Source of the DNA: Ramlibacter paludis
GTDB taxonomy: Bacteria; Pseudomonadota; Gammaproteobacteria; Burkholderiales; Burkholderiaceae_C
Reading direction: 5' to 3'
Assembly: GCF_022012305.1 (NCBI RefSeq)
Contig: NZ_JAKLTM010000004.1
Span: forward strand, 248,001 to 312,000
DNA length: 64,000 nucleotides
The notes beneath the pieces are model-generated. The model was not told the DNA's origin. It ran no database searches and worked only from the letters and a program-made list of their open reading frames with translations. Made by a program: the position numbers and the translations under genes. The number at the start of each line of letters is the position of its first letter. The stretch's first letter is position 1. Shown piece by piece: positions 8,212-18,483 of the stretch.

Positions 8212-8520
8212 ATGGTGCTGCTCGAATTCGCGATGTCCCCGGTCGGCCACGGCGAGAGCATGAGCCGGCACGTGGCCCGCATCATCGACCTGATCGACCG
8301 CAGCGGCGTGCCCTACCAGCTCACGCCCATGGGGACCATCCTCGAAGGTGACTGGGAACAGGTGATGGGCGTGGTCACGGACTGCTTCCGCGCGTTGCAG
8401 GCCGACTGCCCGCGCATCTCGATGAACCTGAAGCTGGACTACCGCGAAGGCAGCGACTCGCGCCTGCGCAGCAAGATCGACGCCGTCGAAGGCCACGTGG
8501 GCCGCAAACTCAGGACTTGA
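8212..8520 (+). CDS. MTH1187-family thiamine-binding protein
   Basis: 102 residues matching the MTH1187/YkoF-like fold: start MVLLEFAMSPVGHGESMSRHVARII, then YQLTPMGTILEGDWEQVM, and a charged C-terminal helix. Family members bind thiamine or related pyrimidines in the cytoplasm. An excellent GAGGAGG ribosome site precedes ATG 8212. Its last 11 bp overlap, tail to tail, the end of the WYL regulator gene on the other strand. Confidence 0.82.
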   Translation: MVLLEFAMSPVGHGESMSRHVARIIDLIDRSGVPYQLTPMGTILEGDWEQVMGVVTDCFRALQADCPRISMNLKLDYREGSDSRLRSKIDAVEGHVGRKLRT

Positions 8521-9484
8521 GCCGCAAGCCGTAGCTCGCCGCCACGGTGGCGATGCGCGCCGTCACGGCGCGGCGCAAGGCCGCGGGTCTCAGCACTTCC
8601 ACCTCGGGCGCCAGGCGAAGCAGCATTCCGGCGGCCTGGGCCTCGGATTCGATCGGGATGTTCACGCGGACCCGGTCGCCTTCGGCCGGCGCGGCCACGT
8701 CGCGCAGCGCGCGCGCCACCGCAGCTCCGACGCGACGCAGGTCGGCCAGGCCGCGCGCGCTGGCCGCCACCTCGGCTTCGCCCGCGTACAGCTCCCGCTC
8801 GAAGCGCTGGACCGACTCCGCCCAGTACCTGGCCAGGTCGAAGCCGCGGGGCCGGACGCAACGGCCTTCCAGCACGCGCGCCGCGCCGATGTTGGAGACG
8901 CGGAAGGTGCGCAGCTTCTGCTCGCGTGCCGCCACCAGGTACCAGGCGCCGGCCTTCAGCACCAGCCCGAGCGGATGCACCACCTGCTTCGCAGCGCGGG
9001 TCCAGCTCTCGTAGGCGATCTCCAGCTGCCGCTCGTCCCAGACGGCGGCGGCGACCGTGGCCAGGTGCGCCGTCGTGTCGGGCTCGCGGTACCACTCGAT
9101 GGGGTCGAGGTGCAGGCGCGTGCTCACGCGCCCCGCGGCGCCGCGCATCGCGGCCGGCAAGGCGGCCTGCAGCTTCAGCTGCGCGCTTTGCACCTGCGCG
9201 CCGAGCCCCAGGTCGGCCGCGGGCCCCGGCAGCCCCGAGAGGAACACCGCCTCGGCTTCGGCCGGCGTGAAGCCGGTGAGCGTCGTCTTCCATCCCGGCA
9301 GCAGCTGGAAGCCGCCGGCGCGTCCGCGCTCGGCGTAGACCGGCACGCCGGCGGCGGTAAGTTCGTCGATGTCGCGGTACAGCGTGCGCACCGAGACCTC
9401 CAGCGCGGCGGCCAGCTGCGGCGCCGCCATGCGGCCGCGCGTCTCCAGCAGCATCTGGATGGTCAGGAGTCGGCTGGCACGCAT
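8510..9484 (-). CDS. HTH-WYL (YafY-type) transcriptional regulator
   Basis: 324 residues. An N-terminal DeoR-like winged helix occupies residues 1-60 (RLLTIQMLLETRGRMAAPQLAAALEVSVRTLYRDIDELTAAGVPV). A WYL ligand-sensing domain follows in the middle (HPLGLVLKAGAWYLVAA, FRVSNIGAARVLEGR) and a WCX-type end at about 260-324. Such proteins sense small molecules or nucleotides through the WYL pocket and mostly repress. It is transcribed divergently from the LysE exporter with 63 bp between starts, so that exporter is its most likely target. Confidence 0.88.
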   Translation of the reverse strand: MRASRLLTIQMLLETRGRMAAPQLAAALEVSVRTLYRDIDELTAAGVPVYAERGRAGGFQLLPGWKTTLTGFTPAEAEAVFLSGLPGPAADLGLGAQVQSAQLKLQAALPAAMRGAAGRVSTRLHLDPIEWYREPDTTAHLATVAAAVWDERQLEIAYESWTRAAKQVVHPLGLVLKAGAWYLVAAREQKLRTFRVSNIGAARVLEGRCVRPRGFDLARYWAESVQRFERELYAGEAEVAASARGLADLRRVGAAVARALRDVAAPAEGDRVRVNIPIESEAQAAGMLLRLAPEVEVLRPAALRRAVTARIATVAASYGLRLKS

Positions 9485-9547
9485 GGCCGGCAGTCTACGG
9501 CCAAATCCTGCCGCGCCTTGTCAGGTATTCCGCCGCACACTGCCGCC

Positions 9548-10174
9548 ATGGATGCACTCTGGCTCTTCGCCCTCCTCGTTTTCGGAATCGTCGCCCTGCC
9601 CGGCATGGACATGGCATTCGTGCTTTCGAGCACGCTGGCCGACGGCCGCCGAGGCGGCTTCGCGGCGCTGGCAGGCATCGTCGCGGGCGGCATCGTCCAC
9701 GTCGCCATGGGAACGCTCGGCATCGGCCTGCTGCTGCAGGCGTGGCCGGCGGCTTTCAACGCGCTGCTGGTCACGGGTGCCCTGTACGTAGGGTGGATCG
9801 GCTGGAACCTGTGGCGGCAGCCCGGGGCGCTGGGCGAGGTCGATGCGGGCGCGTCGCGCCCGGCGAGCCGGACCTTCCTGCGCGCGCTGGCGACCTGCCT
9901 GCTCAATCCCAAGGCCTACGTGTTCACGGTGGCGGTGTTCCCGCAGTTCATGCGGCCGGAAAACGGTCCGCTGCTCGCGCAGGCGATCGCCATGAGCGCG
10001 ATCTGCGCCTTTGCGCAAGTCACGGTCTACGGCGGGGTGGCGCTCGGCGCGGCGGGATTGCGGCAGCGGCTCGTGCACTCCGCCAGTGGGCAGCTGGCGA
10101 TGGGCCGTGGAGTGGCGTTGCTGCTGGTGGCCACCGCGGCATGGGCGCTGTGGCACAGCTGGCAGCGCGTGTGA
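9548..10174 (+). CDS. LysE/RhtB-family exporter
   Basis: 208 residues with about six transmembrane helices, beginning MDALWLFALLVFGIVALPGMDMAFVLSSTLADGRRGG, the usual N-terminus of LysE-family translocators, and carrying the typical LLNPKAYVFTVAVFPQF near the middle. It should export an amino acid or similar small solute by proton exchange; the substrate is not predictable. The divergent WYL-regulator gene is the likely controller. The start is ATG 9548; there is no strong ribosome site. Confidence 0.85.
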   Translation: MDALWLFALLVFGIVALPGMDMAFVLSSTLADGRRGGFAALAGIVAGGIVHVAMGTLGIGLLLQAWPAAFNALLVTGALYVGWIGWNLWRQPGALGEVDAGASRPASRTFLRALATCLLNPKAYVFTVAVFPQFMRPENGPLLAQAIAMSAICAFAQVTVYGGVALGAAGLRQRLVHSASGQLAMGRGVALLLVATAAWALWHSWQRV

Positions 10175-10183
10175 GCTGCCGCC

Positions 10184-10941
10184 TCAGGTCTTCAGCCGGT
10201 ACCCCGTCTTGAAGATCCAGGTCACGCCCGCCAGGCAGGCCGCCATGAAGAGCAGCGTCATTGCCAGGCTCACGCCCACGCCGACATCCGACAGGCCGTA
10301 GAAGCTCCAGCGGAACCCGCTCACCAGGTACACCACCGGGTTGAACAAGGTCACCTTCTGCCAGAACGGCGGCAGCATGTCGATCGAATAGAAGCTGCCG
10401 CCCAGGAAGGTGAGCGGCGTGATGATCAGCGTCGGGATGAACTGCAGCTTCTCGAACCCGTCGGCCCAGATGCCGATGATGAACCCGAGCAGGCTGAAGG
10501 TCACCGCGGTGAGCACGAGGAACAGCAGCATGAAGGCCGGATGCTCGATGCGCATCGGCACGAACAGCGCCGCGGTGCCCATGATGATCGCGCCCAGCAG
10601 GATCGACTTGGTCGCGGCCGCGCCGACGTAGCTGATGACGGCCTCCAGCGGCGACACCGGCGCCGACAGCAGCTCGTAGATGGTGCCGGTGAACTTCGGG
10701 AAGTAGATGCCGAAGGACGCGTTGGAGATGCTCTGCGTCAGCAGCGACAGCATCACCAGCCCCGGCACGATGAAGGCGCCGTAGCTCACCCCGCCCACTT
10801 CGGGAATGCGCGAGCCGATCGCCGAGCCGAACACGATGAAGTACAGCGCGGTGGACACCACCGGCGAGACGATGCTTTGCAGCAGCGTGCGGAAGGTGCG
10901 CGCCATCTCGAAGCGGTAGATGGCGCGGATCGCTTGCAGGT

Positions 10942-10945
<4 letters not shown>
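10184..10945 (-). CDS. ABC-2 type exporter permease (YadH-like)
   Basis: 253 residues with six predicted transmembrane helices. The family signature region reads [33 protein letters not shown] near residues 185-220, as in YadH and drug/polysaccharide exporters. ATG 10945 overlaps the TGA of the ATP-binding gene by four bases (ATGA), showing translational coupling. The pair should form a homodimeric exporter of unknown substrate in the inner membrane. Confidence 0.9.
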
Positions 10946-11877
<932 letters not shown>

Positions 11878-11899
11878 GGGGCGCGACGATACCGCATCG

Positions 11900-12274
11900 T
11901 CAGCAATGCAGCTTGCCGTAGCGGATCTTGGCGTTCAGGAAGTTCTTTTCCTGGGCCGCGGTCGGCGGCTGCGGCAGCTTGTCCAGCGCGGCCTTCTCGT
12001 CCGCCAGGGTCTGGTCCAGCGCATTGCACTCCTCGCGCTTCTCCGGCGGCAGCGACTGGCGCTGCACGCGCCGCGCCCGGTCCTGCGAGGGCACGGCGTT
12101 GCGGTCGCTGGTCTTCGCGTGCGGGGCGCCCACTTCGCGCGCGCCCGGGCAAGGCACCTGGCTGTAGGTGACGCCGTTGCGCGTGGTGCACTTGTAGGCG
12201 GTCTGGGCACCGGCCTGGCTCGCGCCCAGCGCGAGCACGCAGGCGGCGGCGACGCCCCAAAGTCCCTGGTTCAT
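11900..12274 (-). CDS. DUF4124-like secreted protein
   Basis: 124 residues from ATG 12274 ([23 protein letters not shown]), which gives a clean signal peptide and has GGGAGCAG upstream; an upstream in-frame start at 12301 would disturb it. The mature N-terminus [20 protein letters not shown] is the pattern of DUF4124 domains, with the two Cys likely disulfide-bonded. The rest is a charged, probably helical region ([23 protein letters not shown]) ending in a Cys. Periplasmic. Function unknown. It is 22 bp downstream of the ABC gene start region and read in the same direction. Confidence 0.7.
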   Translation of the reverse strand: MNQGLWGVAAACVLALGASQAGAQTAYKCTTRNGVTYSQVPCPGAREVGAPHAKTSDRNAVPSQDRARRVQRQSLPPEKREECNALDQTLADEKAALDKLPQPPTAAQEKNFLNAKIRYGKLHC

Positions 12275-12386
12275 GACGACTGCTCCCAACATTGGAGGCA
12301 TCGTACCGGCCGCCGCCTTGCCTTCCCCGGCACAGGCGATGCATGGCGCCCGCCGGCGGACAACCGGGCCGCGCCGTTGCCTGCGG

Positions 12387-13583
12387 TTACGCCTGGACGC
12401 CCGCGACGTCGTCGGCGGGCGACACCGGCGCCGGCGGACGCGCTTCGGCGGGCAGGCCCCCGCTCGGCGCGGACGGCCGCTTGCGCCGCGCGTACAGCTC
12501 CAGCACGCCCGCGCCCAGGCCGGCCAGCGCCACCAGGACCATCAGCACCGGCCCCGCGAAAGGAATGCGGGCCACCACCATCAAGAGCAGCAGCGCCGCG
12601 GTGAACCACCCCAGGGTGGGCCCGAAAGCTTGCGGCGCCGGCAGGCGGAAGGCCGGCGGCAGCATGCGCGCGACGAAGAGCACGCTCACCACGAAGCCCA
12701 GGAGCAGCGCCACCGGATACAGCGCCAGGATCGCGAAGGCGACCGGGATGCCCAGCACGGTGACGAACAGCAGCACCGCCAGCATCGGCAGCGCCAGCAG
12801 CGTGGCCAGGCCCAGGCCGAACGCCGTCCACGGCGTGGAGCGCACGCGCTGGGCCGCGGCTGCGCCGAATGCGGGCGCGGCCAGCAGGAACAGCGCGGCG
12901 ACCGCCAGCACGCCGAGGAAAGCAAGGATGCCGCCGACCCAGCCACCGCTGCCGCTGCGATGGCTGATGCGCACCGTGTGGCGCTCCCGCGCGGGCGGCG
13001 CGGCGCGCTCGTCGCGCGTCACGTTGCCGTTCACCTGCGCCCCGTCGGCCCGCACCGGCTCGTGGCCGGACACGTAGCGCAGGTTGCCGTCGATGCGCGC
13101 CTGCGGTCCGAGCTCGATGGTGTCCGCCGTCAGGACTGCATCGCCCTTGACCTCGCCGTTGATCACGATCCGCTCGGCCTTCACGTCGAGTTCGTCCTCG
13201 ATGCGCCCGGCAATCGTCACCTTGCTGCCGAACAGCCGGGCCCCACGGCCGACCACCGTGCCCGGCTCCAGGCTGATGTTGCCGCCCATCACCAGCAGCT
13301 CGCCGCCGACCGTCGCATCGATGCGGACCTTGCCGCCCGCGATGCGCAGGTCGTCGCCGATGGGTGCGCGCACCTCCACCGCGCCGCCGGCCAGGTTGGC
13401 GTCGCCGGAAATCGGATGGGTGATGAAGACGTCGCCGCCCGCCGCCGTGTAGTCGCCTTGCACCGGCGCGCTGGTGCGCACCTCGCCGGCGGCGGTGTAG
13501 ACGTTGCGTTCGGCCAGCGCCGGCCCGGCGCAGGCAAGCGTTGCAGCCACCAGCAGCAGGCGAAGGCGTGACGAGGCAGGCAT
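12387..13583 (-). CDS. Bactofilin-like (polymer-forming) membrane protein
   Basis: 398 residues from ATG 13583 (MPASSRLRLLLVAATLACAGPALA), a signal peptide with GGGAG upstream. Residues about 25-190 are a run of short repeats of the type GDxxxAGGxVxI (GDYTAAGGDVFI, GDANLAGGAVEV, GDDLRIAGGKVRI, GGELLVMGGNISL), a right-handed beta-solenoid like bactofilins. Residues about 220-370 hold four transmembrane helices. Bactofilins proper are cytoplasmic scaffolds; here the solenoid should lie in the periplasm, so the role is probably envelope-related but unproven. Confidence 0.7.
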   Translation of the reverse strand: MPASSRLRLLLVAATLACAGPALAERNVYTAAGEVRTSAPVQGDYTAAGGDVFITHPISGDANLAGGAVEVRAPIGDDLRIAGGKVRIDATVGGELLVMGGNISLEPGTVVGRGARLFGSKVTIAGRIEDELDVKAERIVINGEVKGDAVLTADTIELGPQARIDGNLRYVSGHEPVRADGAQVNGNVTRDERAAPPARERHTVRISHRSGSGGWVGGILAFLGVLAVAALFLLAAPAFGAAAAQRVRSTPWTAFGLGLATLLALPMLAVLLFVTVLGIPVAFAILALYPVALLLGFVVSVLFVARMLPPAFRLPAPQAFGPTLGWFTAALLLLMVVARIPFAGPVLMVLVALAGLGAGVLELYARRKRPSAPSGGLPAEARPPAPVSPADDVAGVQA

Positions 13584-13875
13584 GGCGGACTCCCGGACGG
13601 ACACGTCCGGCCACGGTGCCCGCAGCCCCATGCGCTGTCAAGAAGGCGCGGCCGTGGCGGCAAGCGGCCTGCCTCCCCACGCGCGCCTCGAGTCACATGC
13701 CGGACCGTTACAACTTGCCTGCGGAGAACTATCGTTCGCCTCGAGGCTTCTTCTCGCCGTACTGCCGAGGCAAGGCCGGCGAATAGGGTGTCGTTTTGAG
13801 AACAAATTGGCGGGAAACCGCAAGAGGAGCCCTTGCGGTTTGCAACGGATTGATACACATTGGGAACAAATCCCT

Positions 13876-14643
13876 ATGTCCCTGTCCCGCGTTACCTGCA
13901 TCGACCTCCACACCATGCTCCCCGATGAGCGGGAGGCGCTCGCGCGCCAGCTCTATGGCGTGCATGCCCAGATCTTTTCGGGACTCGATTTCGAGGGCTT
14001 CCGGAAATACGTGGTGGAGCGGCCCAGCTGGCATACCTGGATCTACATCCGCCACAACCAGCAGAACCAGCTGGTGGGCTACACGGCGCTGCACGAGTTC
14101 CGCCTGAAGATGAAGGGCAAGCCGGCCACGGTGATCCGCCTCGAAGCCGGCACCCTGCCCAGCGCCCGCGGCCGCGACCTGACCATGGTCTACGGCCTTT
14201 TCCGCCTGCTGCGCATCTGGATGGCGCACCCCTTGCAGCGCCTGTGCATCTTCGCGGCGCTCACGCATCCGAGCAGCTACACCTTCCTGGCCCGCTACGC
14301 GCCGGTGATCTTCCCGCACACCAGCGTGGAAGAAGTGCCGCCGTCGGTGATGGGCGCCATGGAGGAACTGGCCGAGGGCTTCGGCCTGGAGAAGGTCGAC
14401 GACGCGAATCCCCTGCTGCGCCGCGTGGACTGGGTGACGCTGGAAACCGAAAGCGACCGCCAGCGCTGGCAGACCAGCGCCCGCGAGGACACCCGCTTCT
14501 ACATCGCCAACAACCCGGGCTATCCGCAAGGCACCGGCCTCGTGACGCTGATCCCGGTGACCGGCCCGATCCTGATCCGCTCGATGCTGCGCTTCATCCG
14601 CGCCCGCGCCGGCCGCATCACCAAGGTGGCGATGGGCCGCTGA
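13876..14643 (+). CDS. GNAT-like protein of unknown function, 255 aa
   Basis: 255 residues, no signal peptide or membrane helix. The layout ARQLYGVHAQIFSGLDFEGFRKYVV, then TWIYIRHNQQNQLVGYTALHEF and TVIRLEAGTLPSARGRDLTM, resembles the strand-helix pattern of GNAT acyltransferases, with GRDL at the place of the acetyl-CoA loop. I cannot place it in a named family. The C-terminus is basic (RFIRARAGRITKVAMGR). ATG 13876 has no strong ribosome site; an upstream GAGGAG lies 50 nt away. It sits after a 292-bp intergenic region and ends five bp before the end of the convergent kinase gene. Confidence 0.55.
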   Translation: MSLSRVTCIDLHTMLPDEREALARQLYGVHAQIFSGLDFEGFRKYVVERPSWHTWIYIRHNQQNQLVGYTALHEFRLKMKGKPATVIRLEAGTLPSARGRDLTMVYGLFRLLRIWMAHPLQRLCIFAALTHPSSYTFLARYAPVIFPHTSVEEVPPSVMGAMEELAEGFGLEKVDDANPLLRRVDWVTLETESDRQRWQTSAREDTRFYIANNPGYPQGTGLVTLIPVTGPILIRSMLRFIRARAGRITKVAMGR

Positions 14644-14648
14644 GGCCC

Positions 14649-17453
14649 TCACGCGGGCGGCAAGGTAAACCAGAAAGTCGCGCCGGCGCCCGGCGCTCCC
14701 TCCGCCCACACCCGTCCGCCCATGCGCGTGACCGCGCGCGCCACGGTCGCGAGACCGATGCCCTTGCCGGGGAATTCGTCGTGGTCGTGCAGCCGCTGGA
14801 AGGTCCCGAACAGCCGGTCGGCATAGGCCATGTCGAAGCCGGCGCCGTTGTCGCGCACGAAGAACTCGCCGCGCTGCGACACGCCGCCGACCTCGATCTG
14901 CGCGCCTGACGTGCCCGCCGTGAACTTCCACGCATTGCCCACCAGGTTCTCCAGCACCGAACGCAGCAGGCGCAGGTCGCCCGAGGCCGCCATGTGCGGC
15001 TGCACCCGCCAGGCCACGCGCCGCTGCGGGTGATCGGCCTGCAGCCGCTGCAGGATGTGCGTGGCCATTTCGCTCAGGTTCACGGCCGAGCGGATCATCT
15101 CGACCTCGGACACCTGCGCCAGGTCCAGCAGGCCCTCGATCAGGTCGGTCATGGTGTCGGCATTGGCGCGGATGCGCGCGAGGTAGTGGCGCCCCCGCTC
15201 GTTGCCGGCACCGACGGCCTCCTCCAGCAGCCTGGCGAACGACTGGATGCGCTGCAGCGGGGACTGCAGGTCGTGCGAGACGGAATAGGCAAAGGCCTGC
15301 AGCTGCTCGTTGGCCAGCCGCAGCGCCGCGGCGTTGGCGGTCATCTCGGTGATGTCGGCGTCGATGCCCACCCAGAACAGGATCTCGCCGCGCTCGTCGC
15401 GCACCGGCACCGCGCGGTAACTGGTGGTGTGCCAGGCGCCGTCGCGCCCGCGCAGCCTGCGGGTGCCGGCATAGACGCCGCCGGTGGCGCGCGCCTGCGC
15501 CCAGTTGCCGCGCACTTCGGCCACGTCGTCCGGGTGCACCAGCTGCAGCCAGTCGTAGCCGTGCCACTGCGGCGGGGCGCCGCCGGCCAGCTCGTACCAG
15601 GCGCGGCTGAAGAACGTGACGCCGCCCTGGGGGTCGACCGTCCAGAACGGCAGGGGCGCCTGTTCGGCCAGCGTGCGGAACAAGGCCTCCTGCCGCTCCA
15701 GTTCGCCGGTGCGCAGCGCGATCTTGCCTTCCAGGCCGGCATTGAGCTCGCGGATCTCCTCCAGCATGCGCACGCGCTGGGTGATGTCCTGCTGCGCGCC
15801 CTGGATCGCCACCACCTGGCCGTCTGCGCCCCGCAGCGGCTGGCCGATGGAGCGCAGCCACACGTGGCGGCCTGTGGCCGTGACCATCTCCACTTCGACG
15901 TCGAAGGGCTTGCCTTCGTCCATGCAGGCCTGCAGCGCCTGCAGGCTGGACTCCAGCGAGCGCGGCGCGAACATGGCGATCACTTCCTGCATGGTGGGCT
16001 CGGCATCGGCCGGCAGGTCGAGGATGGCGGCCGCTTCCTCGGACCAGCGCACGCGGCCGCTCGCGAGTTCGACCGACCAGCCGCCCATGCGCGCGAGCCG
16101 GCTGGCGATCTTCAGCAGGCTCGCCTGCGCCTGCATGCTGGCCTGCGCGCGCTTGAGGTCGTCGATGTCGGTCGCGGTGCCGTACCAGGCATAGCGGCGG
16201 TCGTCGTCGCTGTCGGGGACCGGCACCGCGCGCAACAGGTGCCAGCGCCAGGCCCCGTCGCGGGAGCGCAGGCGCATCTCGAGCTCCATCTGCTCGCGCA
16301 TGTCCAGGGCCGCGCCCAGGCGTTCGACGACTTCCTCCGCGTCGTCCGGGTGCAGCACCTGGCGCCAGCGGACGCCCATCGCTTCTTCCGGCGGCAGGCC
16401 GGTCACTTCCTGCCAGCGGCGGCTGATGAAGGTGACGCCCCCCTGCGCGGCGGCGGTGAAGACGATCTGCGGCATCGCCTGCGCGAGTTCGGCAAAGCGC
16501 TTTTCGGTCTGCTCGCGCCGGCGCGCCTGCCGCAGCAGCTGGCGCGTGAGCGTCGCCGCCAGCAGCGCCCCCGCGGCCCAGCCGATGCCGGCCAGCAGCG
16601 CGAAGCGCCGCCACGGCGCCAGCAGTTCGTCGTAGCCCGAACCCACCGCCACCAGCAACTGCGGATACGGCCCCAGCACGCGGTAGGCCACCACGCGCTT
16701 CACGCCATCGACCGGGCTGGCGCGCACGAAGACGCCGCGCGGCGCGGCCGGCAGGTACTGCCGGAACAAGGGCGTCTGCGCGAAGTTGCGGCCCATCGCG
16801 GCTTCGTCCGGCGGGCTGCGCACCATCATCTGGCCGTTGCGGTGGTACAGCACCACCGCGCCGCTGGCGCCGAGGTCGATGCCGCGCCAGGGCTGCTCGA
16901 AGTAGCCCGGCTCCACGGCGGCCGTGATGACGCCGCGGACGCTGCCGTCGGCACGGCGCAGCGGGCGCGAGGCGCTCAGGAGCCAGGAGCCGGTGGTGCG
17001 GCTGCGCACCAGCGGGCCGATGAAGTACTCGGTGGCGGGGCTGCGCTGGTAGACCTGGAAGTACTCGCGATCGGAGAGGTCGAGGCCGAGGGTGGCCTCG
17101 TCCGAATCGAACATGACGCGGCCGCCCGGCCCCAGCACCCAGATCGCCCGCACGTACGGAAGGTCCTGGAGTTGCGCGCGCAGCATGGCACGGGCCGAAT
17201 CGGCGTCGAGCGTGCCGGCCTGGTCCAGCAAGTCGAGCCGGGTGGACGCGAGCTGCAGCCGCGCGTCCACCGACTGCAGCGTGCGCGTGGTCTGCTCGGC
17301 GATCACCTGCGACAGCGATGCGGTCTGGTCCTCGCCCATGCGCACCGCTTCGTTGTGCTGGAACACCAGCACCGACGCCAGCAAGGCGCCCGTCATCAGG
17401 GCGAAGCCCAGCACCAGCCGGGCGGCCCGCGGCACGCGCGCGGCAGACATCAT
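14649..17453 (-). CDS. Membrane histidine kinase: Cache, three PAS, HisKA, HATPase
   Basis: 934 residues from ATG 17453 (MMSAARVPRAARLVLGFALMTG), with AGGGAAAA upstream. Transmembrane helices at about residues 10-30 and 285-305 enclose a periplasmic double-Cache-type sensor (YFQVYQRSPATEYFIGPLVRSR, VITAAVEPGYF). Three PAS domains follow at about 325-440, 450-570 and 590-700. The phospho-acceptor is His727 in YSVSHDLQSPL, then a HATPase domain with an N box (LVGNAWKFTAG), DNGAGFDM and GKGIGLATV. No receiver is fused and no response-regulator gene lies beside it, so its partner is elsewhere. Confidence 0.9.
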   Translation of the reverse strand: MMSAARVPRAARLVLGFALMTGALLASVLVFQHNEAVRMGEDQTASLSQVIAEQTTRTLQSVDARLQLASTRLDLLDQAGTLDADSARAMLRAQLQDLPYVRAIWVLGPGGRVMFDSDEATLGLDLSDREYFQVYQRSPATEYFIGPLVRSRTTGSWLLSASRPLRRADGSVRGVITAAVEPGYFEQPWRGIDLGASGAVVLYHRNGQMMVRSPPDEAAMGRNFAQTPLFRQYLPAAPRGVFVRASPVDGVKRVVAYRVLGPYPQLLVAVGSGYDELLAPWRRFALLAGIGWAAGALLAATLTRQLLRQARRREQTEKRFAELAQAMPQIVFTAAAQGGVTFISRRWQEVTGLPPEEAMGVRWRQVLHPDDAEEVVERLGAALDMREQMELEMRLRSRDGAWRWHLLRAVPVPDSDDDRRYAWYGTATDIDDLKRAQASMQAQASLLKIASRLARMGGWSVELASGRVRWSEEAAAILDLPADAEPTMQEVIAMFAPRSLESSLQALQACMDEGKPFDVEVEMVTATGRHVWLRSIGQPLRGADGQVVAIQGAQQDITQRVRMLEEIRELNAGLEGKIALRTGELERQEALFRTLAEQAPLPFWTVDPQGGVTFFSRAWYELAGGAPPQWHGYDWLQLVHPDDVAEVRGNWAQARATGGVYAGTRRLRGRDGAWHTTSYRAVPVRDERGEILFWVGIDADITEMTANAAALRLANEQLQAFAYSVSHDLQSPLQRIQSFARLLEEAVGAGNERGRHYLARIRANADTMTDLIEGLLDLAQVSEVEMIRSAVNLSEMATHILQRLQADHPQRRVAWRVQPHMAASGDLRLLRSVLENLVGNAWKFTAGTSGAQIEVGGVSQRGEFFVRDNGAGFDMAYADRLFGTFQRLHDHDEFPGKGIGLATVARAVTRMGGRVWAEGAPGAGATFWFTLPPA

Positions 17454-17565
17454 CGTGACATTTTCCCTGCAAACGGCTGGCAGGCAGTCGAGCCGTAGTC
17501 CGACAGCCGGGTTGCGCACGCCGCTGCTGAAATGGGCACCCCTCATCCATGCAGGAGCCACAGCC

Positions 17566-17784
17566 ATGTCGCAGCAAGCCATCATCCGGGGAGAAGTCTG
17601 CTTCCGTGCCGGCGACGGCGTGATGATGCCCATTCCTGACGGCCCGGTCTCCATCGAGGTCGCCGACGACAGCGTCACGCTGGGCTGGGAAGAAGGCGCC
17701 GGCAACGCCGTGTCGGCCGCGATCACGCGCGACGAATACGAGCGCTATCTCGAAGAAGGCAAGATCAAGGTCAGCCAGGACTGA
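17566..17784 (+). CDS. Small acidic protein, 72 aa, unknown
   Basis: Starts at ATG 17566 with GCAGGAG upstream. A soluble, acidic product (MSQQAIIRGEVCFRAGDGVMMPIPDGPVSIEVADDSVTLGWEEG..., shown in part) that looks like a small beta-rich fold followed by one helix (RDEYERYLEEGKIKVS). No family recognised. The stop overlaps the start of the next gene (TGATG), so the two are translationally coupled. Confidence 0.6.
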   Translation: MSQQAIIRGEVCFRAGDGVMMPIPDGPVSIEVADDSVTLGWEEGAGNAVSAAITRDEYERYLEEGKIKVSQD

Positions 17785-18473
17785 TGGCACCCATGCCGCA
17801 AGCCGCTGCCGTCGTCATCCTGCTGCTGGCCGTGGCCGCATCGCTCGCGGTGCGTCCGTGGCGGCTGCTGCGCGGCGGCGCACTGGCCACGCCCTTGCTG
17901 GCCGCGCTGGCCCTGCTGCCTTGGCTGTGGGCCTGGCCCGCGCTGGCCGGCATGCCGATGGCCTTGCAATGGTCGGCAGCGCCGCTGCTGGTGCTGCTGC
18001 TTGGCTGGCCGCTCGCGGTGCTGGCCCTGGTGGCGGCCGGCCTGGGCACGATGCTGGTGGCCGGCGCGAGCTTCGCGCAGGCCGTGGCGATGACGCTCTG
18101 GTCCGGCGTGTTGCCGGCGACCGCGATGCTCATTCTCGGCTACGCCATCCGCGCCATTTTCGGCACCAACCCGGCCAGCTACCTGGCCGGGCGTGCATTC
18201 GCAGCCCCGCTCGTGGCCCTGCTGTTCTGCGACGGGCTCGCGGCGGCTTTCGGCCATGGGCCGCTGGCCCAGGGCGGCGGCCTGCAATATGTCGCCGCCT
18301 TGCTGCTTTCGATGGGCGAGGCGGGATGGACGTGCGCCGTGGCGAGCGCGCTGGTGGCCTGCCGCCCCGAGTGGCTCGCGACCTGGTCCGACCGCCTGTA
18401 CCTCAGCAGCGGCGCGACTCCCTCTCCCCTCAAAACAACCCGACCGCGGCGGCGGAATGGGACTGCATGGTAA
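17784..18473 (+). CDS. Polytopic inner membrane protein, 229 aa
   Basis: Six or so hydrophobic helices span residues 6-200, with few charged residues between them (PLLVLLLGWPLAVLALVAAGLG; YAIRAIFGTNPASYLAGRAF). The segment around NPASYLAGRAFAAPLVALLFCDGL is faintly like energy-coupling-factor permeases, but not enough to assign. The ATG overlaps the stop of the 72-aa gene. The last 20 residues are Arg-rich and probably cytoplasmic. Confidence 0.6.
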   Translation: MAPMPQAAAVVILLLAVAASLAVRPWRLLRGGALATPLLAALALLPWLWAWPALAGMPMALQWSAAPLLVLLLGWPLAVLALVAAGLGTMLVAGASFAQAVAMTLWSGVLPATAMLILGYAIRAIFGTNPASYLAGRAFAAPLVALLFCDGLAAAFGHGPLAQGGGLQYVAALLLSMGEAGWTCAVASALVACRPEWLATWSDRLYLSSGATPSPLKTTRPRRRNGTAW

Positions 18474-18483
18474 GGTTCAGCGG

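Noticed and set aside
14994-17498. An 834-codon plus-strand open frame
   Set aside because: It is the antisense shadow of the histidine kinase at 14649-17453, which has full HisKA and HATPase motifs.
17784-18473. Energy-coupling-factor permease call for the 229-aa membrane protein
   Set aside because: The likeness is limited to one short stretch, and the ATPase partner and substrate protein are absent, so it was left as an unassigned membrane protein.
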